Assembly (NCBI RefSeq): GCF_026262505.1
Contig: NC_067206.1
Location: 32,069,896 to 32,133,895, forward strand
DNA from: Trichomonas vaginalis G3
Taxonomy: Eukaryota > Parabasalia > Trichomonadida > Trichomonadidae
Direction of reading: 5' to 3'
DNA length: 64,000 bases
The notes beneath the pieces are model-generated. The model saw only the letters and a program-made list of their open reading frames with translations, did not search any database and was not told the origin of the DNA. Numbering within the stretch: the stretch's first letter is position 1; every line of letters begins with the position of its first letter. Positions 58,527-64,000 of this stretch are shown in pieces. The translations under genes were made by a program, and so were the position numbers.

Positions 58527-59458
58527 GAAAAAGGGGATTTGACGGAGTCAAATCCCCGCTCACAAAAAGTGGACTTTACATGTCAAATTTTATATGCATG
58601 TAATGTCCACTTTTATGAGTTTTAGGAAGGAATTGGAAGCCATGAGTTACTGACATTGCATCAGTATCTCATAGCCTCCAATTCCTTCAAAAAATGGGAG
58701 AAACTTTGTCCGAATAGTTTAACATTCGGACAAAGTTTCTCCCATTTTAAGAAGGAATTGGAGGGTAAGAGATATACCTGAATGTATATCTCTTACCCTC
58801 CAATTCCTTCTAGAAAGTGTCCAAACTTTGGGTTAATTGCAAACTATTAACCCAAAGTTTCTCCCATTTGTAGTGGAGATGGAAGGCATTGGGTATATAT
58901 TAATACAATATACCTCAAAGCCTTCCATCTCCACTACAAATGGGAGAAACTTTGTCCGAATAGTTTAACATTCGGACGAAGTTTCTCCCATCTTTCAATG
59001 TAATTGCTACCTGTGAGGTACTGACTTGAAGTCAGTGCTTCACAGGTAGCAATATCCAAAAATTTAAAAACATTTTATCAGTTCGTTAGAGAACTAGAGC
59101 CTCCTAGGTACTGAACCAGAATCAGTGCCTAGGGGACTCTAGTGATCTATATAAATCTGAGAAACTTTGAGGAAATTGTTCGACATTTCCTCCAAGTTTC
59201 TCAGCAATTTAGCGAGGAATGTTCGTTATCGTGTAGATATTTATAATATATACATGATAACAAACATTCCCCGCTAAAAGATGTAAAATCTTATAAGAAA
59301 TAATTGCAAAAGAATAACAAATTGCAACAAATTTTATATGAAACTGAACCTTATGAGGTAGTGATTCAAGATCACCGCCTCATAAGATTCAGTTTCAATC
59401 TCAAGTATCTCAAAAGTAAGGCTCTATTTTTTGCCATGTAAAGTGTCACTTTTTCTGT
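58527..59458. repeat. second palindrome array, about 13 palindromes
   Basis: Consecutive near-perfect palindromes, including ones with arms GGGGATTTGA, GGAATTGGAAGCCATGAG, GGGAGAAACTTTGTCCGAAT (twice), GGAATTGGAGGGTAAGAG, GGAGATGGAAGGC, TTGCTACCTGTGAGGTACTG, GAGAAACTTTGAGGAAAT and GAAACTGAACCTTATGAGG. Spacers between them are often under 15 bases. Several correspond one to one with palindromes of the array at 8804 (see findings). The right end at ~59430-59458 has a TGACACTTTACATGGC motif in reverse, similar to the inner end motif of the 8494 element. It starts where the pogo remnant loses homology. Confidence 0.85.
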
Positions 59459-59740
59459 CAAACCGTTTTTATCGTTTTCGTTTACAACAATATCAATGAT
59501 AACTAAAGTATGACTTAAAAAGTGACAATTAGATTTGAAATAAAAAACATTTTTGAGTCAGTTTTTGAGGATTGTTATTGCCAATTTATTCATGAGAGTG
59601 TATCAAGAATTATCGGTTAATAGTTGATTTTCTTGAATATTTTGGTGTTGAATCCTAAAATGTCAATTCAGAATTTTGAGATTTGATATATAAAAATAAA
59701 ACCTCTTAGTGTTATTCTTTAAATAATGTTCTAATCATAT

Positions 59741-60343
59741 ATGAGTTATATATTTGAATCATATCAAAATATATATACAAGTGAATACCTAAAAACAATT
59801 GTTAATTTGACATCAACCCCTAAATGGGAAAGTGCAGTTCAAGCATGTGACGGATTGAGAATAAGCTCTCCATATTGTTTAATTGAGAAAAATTCTGATT
59901 GTATGTGGCATTCGAAAGCGAATGAGTATGGCTGGCTAATATTTGATTTTCCTATGAAACTATTGACAATTACAGGTTATAAAATATACACACCCATTGA
60001 CTGCAATGCACTAAGAAATCATTACCTGAAAGGAAGCAATAATGGAATTGATTGGGAAGAGATAACATATATCAATTCAAATACTCCATTAGAAAATCGA
60101 GGAAAATGGGTTAAATATAATGTGAATGAAAGCACTTTCAGAATGTTTAAAATCGAAGAAGAACATAGTGCATCAGGGAGCGAATCTGTTGATAAATCCT
60201 TTGGGATGATAAAAGTTGACTTTTTGACAACAAAAATCATTGAAACTAATATAAGAAAAGAGACTATAACTTGCAAATGTTCTAGCTCAAAAACATATCA
60301 ATATTTATTTATGATTTCTACTCATTCTATAACTAATTCTTAA
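59741..60343 (+). CDS. F5/8 type C (discoidin-like) domain protein
   Basis: 200 residues. The discoidin-like fold is indicated by WHSKANEYGWLIFDFPMKLLTI, represented here by its first part WHSKANEYGWLIFDF, then ITGYKIYTP and LKGSNNGIDWEEI, the usual substrate-facing loops and the core Trp pair. A TCATAT initiator sits at 59735-59740, directly before the ATG. No signal peptide is visible, so it may be cytosolic, as many trichomonad F5/8 C proteins are. It is followed by a second F5/8 C gene. Complete. Confidence 0.75.
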   Translation: MSYIFESYQNIYTSEYLKTIVNLTSTPKWESAVQACDGLRISSPYCLIEKNSDCMWHSKANEYGWLIFDFPMKLLTITGYKIYTPIDCNALRNHYLKGSNNGIDWEEITYINSNTPLENRGKWVKYNVNESTFRMFKIEEEHSASGSESVDKSFGMIKVDFLTTKIIETNIRKETITCKCSSSKTYQYLFMISTHSITNS

Positions 60344-60598
60344 AATTTTACTTATAAATAAGAATGATCATGTTTGATTCTAATCATTTGATGCAACAAA
60401 ATCATATCTCGATAATGATTATTCTCAATTCAATTGCATGATACTTTTCAATAACTGTCAAATTTTCGAATTATTCTTTTATGTATTTAAGGCAGTAAAA
60501 TTTCGCTATGAGTTATTTTTATTTCAAATGTTCTTCACTGTTAGAAGGAAAAAATAATTATTTGTTAGATAAAAGACGTGTAAAGTTAAGTTCTGTTT

Positions 60599-61278
60599 AT
60601 GATAAGTGTAATGTCACTTTTTAAAATGATTTTCTCGCTGTTTATTACGGCATACAGTGAAATTGGGATATTCGAAAAAGTGTATAATGATAAAATAATT
60701 CTTATTGATGTTAGTGGTTCTTCTAAGCAAGATAGTAATGGTTCAATGCAAATGACAAAACCGGAATACGCTATATACCCATGGAACAAACAATATGACT
60801 GGTGTTCTAATTGTATGAGAAGCTATGATGAACATCCCTATATTCGTTTTTCTTTGAAAAATAAAAGGTTTAGATTCAATAGTTATTTCATCCGCTGTGG
60901 TTGTTGCTATGATGGATGCTGTTGTGAAGAAGATAATTATGGCTGTTTCTACTGTTGCTATATTCATGGTCATTGCGAATATCAGATGATAATAAAACGT
61001 GGACAGAAGTTCATCGAATGAAAGACGAAGATATGCGTCGATGCAACGAGAAGACATACAAACTCGATAAAACATACAGTGCTAAATATGTTGAAGTCAT
61101 CCAGAACGAAGCATGTCCCGGTGATCCTCCATGCATTGCTCTTAACCGATTTGAACTTTATGGCGATGTCATTGATGACAACGGTGTTTCCGATGATTTT
61201 GTTTCATACCACGATGATGACGACGATGTCAGTATCATTGGTCATATTTCTAAAAACGGCAATGTCAAGCTTGTTTAA
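60599..61278 (+). pseudogene. secreted F5/8 type C-like gene with one frame change
   Basis: The N-terminus has a signal-peptide-like stretch (MSLFKMIFSLFITAYSEIG). The first frame runs to 61021, and the second (60955-61278) carries the rest of the domain: WSLRISDDNKTWTEVHRMKD, then YSAKYVEVIQNE and RFELYGDV. The shift falls in ~60940-60970. A Cys-rich segment (RCGCCYDGCCCEEDNYGC) just before it is unusual and may be partly out of frame. An Asp-rich tail follows (DDDDDV). It could be a recent pseudogene or a sequencing error in a real gene. Confidence 0.65.
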
Positions 61279-61429
61279 ATAAAGTCTCATTAAATATGAC
61301 AACAAACATATTATTAGATCAATCTCGAAATTCTCGCGGTATTCATTATGAAAGTCCTGTGTCAACTGATATTAGATTTAGTGATAACTGTTATAAATAG
61401 TGAAATTATTTTTTAAAATAAAAGTAAAA

Positions 61430-62165
61430 AATTTTAAGGGTGCGCCCGGGAGGATCATGTAAACTTCAGAATTTAGAACCTTAATTTTAAGCAATAACTT
61501 GGTACCTAAATAGGTAGGAAAACTCTAAAAATATCAAAAAATACAACTTGGCTCCATAATAATCCTGTCATGGTGGCTGTTTGTATCCCCTAGTATTTTC
61601 CTCTTGAATCTCTTTTTCTGTCGAAATTAAATTCAAATCTCAGAAGTAGAAGTGAATAATCGACTTATTACTGCTATTATACGAATAAATAAATTCATTA
61701 TATTATTTTTATTTACATAATATCTGTTTGAAGTCCATAATTCTATAAATTTTTCTTCAAAAACATTACAATCTTGATAGTTTTGATACTGTTTAATAGG
61801 TTTTTGGCACCTTATTTAGTATTTACTACGTATAGAGTCGATCTGAACTTAATTTTCGGAAATTTAAAATATTTATTATAAGTAAAATCTGATTTGAAAT
61901 TTATGTTTAACTACTCATATCTTGCATTATCCTGAGTAGCTTTTGTAAAAATTCATCAAAAAAGATTTTAACGTGCTTTAATTTTTATTTTTTAAAATAA
62001 TGCATATTATTATATAACTAGCATATTTACAAATTTTAGTGCTTTCAAAAATTTAATCCTCCTCCTCTCAATAAACGTACATCCGGGTGGCCTGTTTTTT
62101 GCAAAAAATAAAATTTCATTTTTTATGCTTAAAAAGTCAGAATTTTTATTTGCTTCTGGGATATA
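61430..62165 (+). repeat. dispersed ~745-bp repeat, copy 2 (inverted relative to copy 1)
   Basis: Reverse match of 22440-23185: GGATCATGTAAACTTCAGAA at ~61453, CAAAAAATACAACTTGGCTC near 61535, TAATCCTCCTCCTCTCAATA near 62054, and GGGTGGCC at ~62085. About 80% similar by eye. No coding content. Confidence 0.65.
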
Positions 62166-62490
62166 TGATGGCTATATCAGATACCCATTCTTTTTGATAC
62201 TCAACATTAAACATAAAACTTAGCCGTTAAGGCTCTTCTGAAAATATTTTTTTTCCGAAAAATTTTCGAAAAAATCAAAAAATTTAAAATATAGATCCAA
62301 GGTGATGTGATTTTTGCATCCCTGGGATGGACGATACACCCAAAGTGTCACCTTTTTGGGATAACATGAATTTTAAATATCATGAGAGTTCTGCAAACCA
62401 TATGCACAATATCTATTCAGCCTGACTTCTTGTATATATGAGTTAGACTTCTTAAATATTGTGCTTGGGGCGATATAAGCATTTCCGAGA
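62166..62490. other. intergenic, nothing firm
   Basis: AT-rich DNA with AAAGTGTCACCTTTTTGGG near 62342, which resembles the end motifs of the palindrome arrays. No frame supported. Confidence 0.4.
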
Positions 62491-62499
62491 TTACCATCG

Positions 62500-63310
62500 T
62501 GCTCTATAGTATGCTACTTCTCCCTAGTTCTAGCTCAGTTCCAAGGATATTGGCGTTCAAGGATTTGGCAAGGTCCTTCCGAAGTCTCTCATTCGATGAG
62601 AGATTTCGGAAGAATCTTGCCTTAAAGTACTCCAACTCTTGTTCTTTTGTTCCTAAATAGTGAGAAAAGTTATTTGACTACTTAAGGTAGAGATTATCCG
62701 AGGTCCCTCATTTGATGAGAGGCCTCGGATAATCTCTGCCTTAAAATTGTACACTTGTAGTCCATGAGAGTGTAAGTATACATTGATAGGACAGCTTTCT
62801 TCTGAAGTCTTAGATTTGATGAGAACCTCAGAAGAAAACTGTCCTATTTTATAGTAAAAGGAGTTTCAGGAGCTCCAAAGCTCCCTTTCGTAAGGATTAG
62901 AAGCTTTGGAGCTCCTGGTTCGTAGATGTGTTTCGCATCTTTCATCAGCAAAGGACATTTACCATCTGGGACTCTGTTGATGGTGACTCAGGAGCTCCAA
63001 AGCTCCCTTTAGTAAGGATTAGAAGCTTTGAAGCTCCTGGTTCGTAGACGTGTTTCGCATCTTTCATCAGAAGAGGCCCAAATGGTAAATAGCCTCTGCT
63101 GATGAGCTTCAGGAGCTCCAAGGCTCCCTCTTGTAACGATTAGGAGCTTTGTAGCTCCTGAAGGTAAGGTAGGATTGCTCTGATTTCTAATCAGTAGATG
63201 CCATGCCTCATTATGAACTCTACTGACAAGAGATCAAGAGCTCCAAGGACTCCCTTTTTAGTTAGTGGCGTTCTCACCATTTAGTAGGATTGCTGATCCT
63301 ACTAATGAAG
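62500..63310. repeat. third palindrome array, about nine palindromes
   Basis: Palindromes with arms GGCAAGGTCCTTCCGAAGTC (loop around CATTCGATG), GGTAGAGATTATCCGAGG, ATAGGACAGCTTTCTTCTGA, three versions of CAGGAGCTCCAAAGCTCC, CATCAGAAGAGGC and TAGTAGGAT. Between the CAGGAGCTCC copies is a repeated AGATGTGTTTCGCATCT mini-hairpin. Its sequences differ from the other two arrays. It borders the left end of Maverick C. Confidence 0.75.
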
Positions 63311-63366
63311 TGATCACTTAGTATACGTTTTGAATAAATTGAATTTTTTTAGAATTTAGTATTTTT

Positions 63367-64000
63367 AGTTAGTATACATATCTTGGGTACGGAGGCACTG
63401 CGTTCCACCTTACCCAATACTTGTGAATTTGATACTTTACAAAACCGCTAACGTATATTTTACAACACGAACGCAAAAACTAACTTAACCTTAAATATTT
63501 ACAAAGCCACCAACCACTTCACCTCACTAACGTTTTCACTAACGACTTTACTACTGTAAAAGATAAACGTTCTCATTTACAAAAGTATTGCAACTCTTCC
63601 CATTGCTTTGCTTCACACAACAGTTCATATTCTTCACTATCGCTGCTGTCACTCCAATCGTCAGAGTCAAAGTCACTGTCAAAATAAATGTTAGTAAGTT
63701 TTGACAAAGCTAATGAAACACGCTTACCGTCTGTATCTATTGCTTTTATATATCTCCCATTATGTTTGTTGTCGTAAACGCTCAAACTAACTTTACCCTT
63801 TCTCCCTCGTATCTGATAGAATGTATTTTCACGAGGAACGAAGAACAAGTTCTTGAACTCATGACCGTTGTAGTTTGTTATCTCAATAGTTTTCGTCATT
63901 TATATAAAAATAAAATAAAAAATAAATGATATCACCACCCTCACACGTATGAAAACATAGCACAAAAATAAATTTAGGGTAGATGGGTATATCTAACCCG
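63367..64000 (+). mobile_element. Maverick/Polinton element C, left TIR only
   Basis: The first 26 bases (AGTTAGTATACATATCTTGG onwards) align base for base in position with the end of element A, followed by the GC-rich tip, TTTACAAAACCGCTAACGTA and the TIR gene. The rest lies beyond the window. It is clearly diverged from A, so a separate family member. Whether it is whole cannot be judged. Confidence 0.85.
63573..63899 (-). CDS. TIR-encoded small protein of element C
   Basis: 108 residues, looks whole. IEITNYNGHEFKNLFFVPRE and DTDGKRVSLALSKL match the element A TIR proteins and, even better at the start (IEIT), the HNH nuclease of element B. The tail is acidic (DSDFDSDDWSDSSDSEEYE). ATTTTTATATAAATG precedes the start, as in element A. 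Confidence 0.7.
   Translation of the reverse strand: MTKTIEITNYNGHEFKNLFFVPRENTFYQIRGRKGKVSLSVYDNKHNGRYIKAIDTDGKRVSLALSKLTNIYFDSDFDSDDWSDSSDSEEYELLCEAKQWEELQYFCK

Overview
The window is AT-rich, largely intron-free DNA that looks like the genome of a trichomonad parabasalid (Trichomonas or a close relative). Short host genes lie between long stretches of Maverick/Polinton-type elements, DNA transposons and satellite-like repeats. Host genes carry trichomonad hallmarks: a TCA-type initiator close to the ATG, DUF3447-like ankyrin proteins, F5/8 type C surface proteins, and a flagellar TPR protein. No search could be run. Family calls come from motifs and from comparing proteins within the window.

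Layout. 1-4282: host genes (a PqiA-like membrane protein cut by the window edge; a TBC RabGAP). 4283-8493: gene-free DNA with decayed repeats. 8494-10329: a 1.8-kb unit with 24-bp inverted ends, filled by a tandem array of long palindromes. 10330-22420: fossil element B, a Polinton-like virus remnant with a truncated packaging ATPase, an HNH nuclease, a D5-type SF3 helicase, capsid genes and a long core-like protein. A mariner transposon (20943-22246) is inserted near its right end. 22440-29137: a dispersed repeat, then host genes (HMG-box, TTC25/ODAD4-like TPR, small membrane protein, ankyrin protein). 29264-54751: a decayed DDE transposon with about 630-bp inverted ends, split by a 23,046-bp Maverick (element A, 30545-53590) that has about 645-bp TIRs and a 6-bp target duplication. 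54751-57400: a 112-bp tandem repeat and a 21-bp minisatellite. 57435-59458: a pogo-like transposase remnant beside a second palindrome array. 59741-61278: two F5/8 type C genes. 61430-62165: the second copy of the dispersed repeat. 62500-63310: a third palindrome array. 63367-64000: the left TIR of another Maverick (element C).

Element A has protein-primed PolB, integrase, packaging ATPase, a double-jelly-roll-type major capsid protein, other virion-like proteins, a collagen-like fibre and a phage-tail-type fibre tip, plus an island of KilA-N genes separated by palindromes. Several of its genes are broken, so it is treated as a fossil, though a young one because its TIRs are nearly identical.

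The most unusual signals are: (1) the small protein encoded in every Maverick TIR is a free-standing version of the C-terminal domain of the elements' HNH nucleases; (2) three arrays of long palindromes, two of them homologous, with co-varying arms and loops in flipped orientation; (3) tiny GC-rich twin hairpins with three-base loops scattered through the elements, keeping structure while sequence changes; (4) KilA-N genes spaced by palindromes whose core sequence differs between elements.
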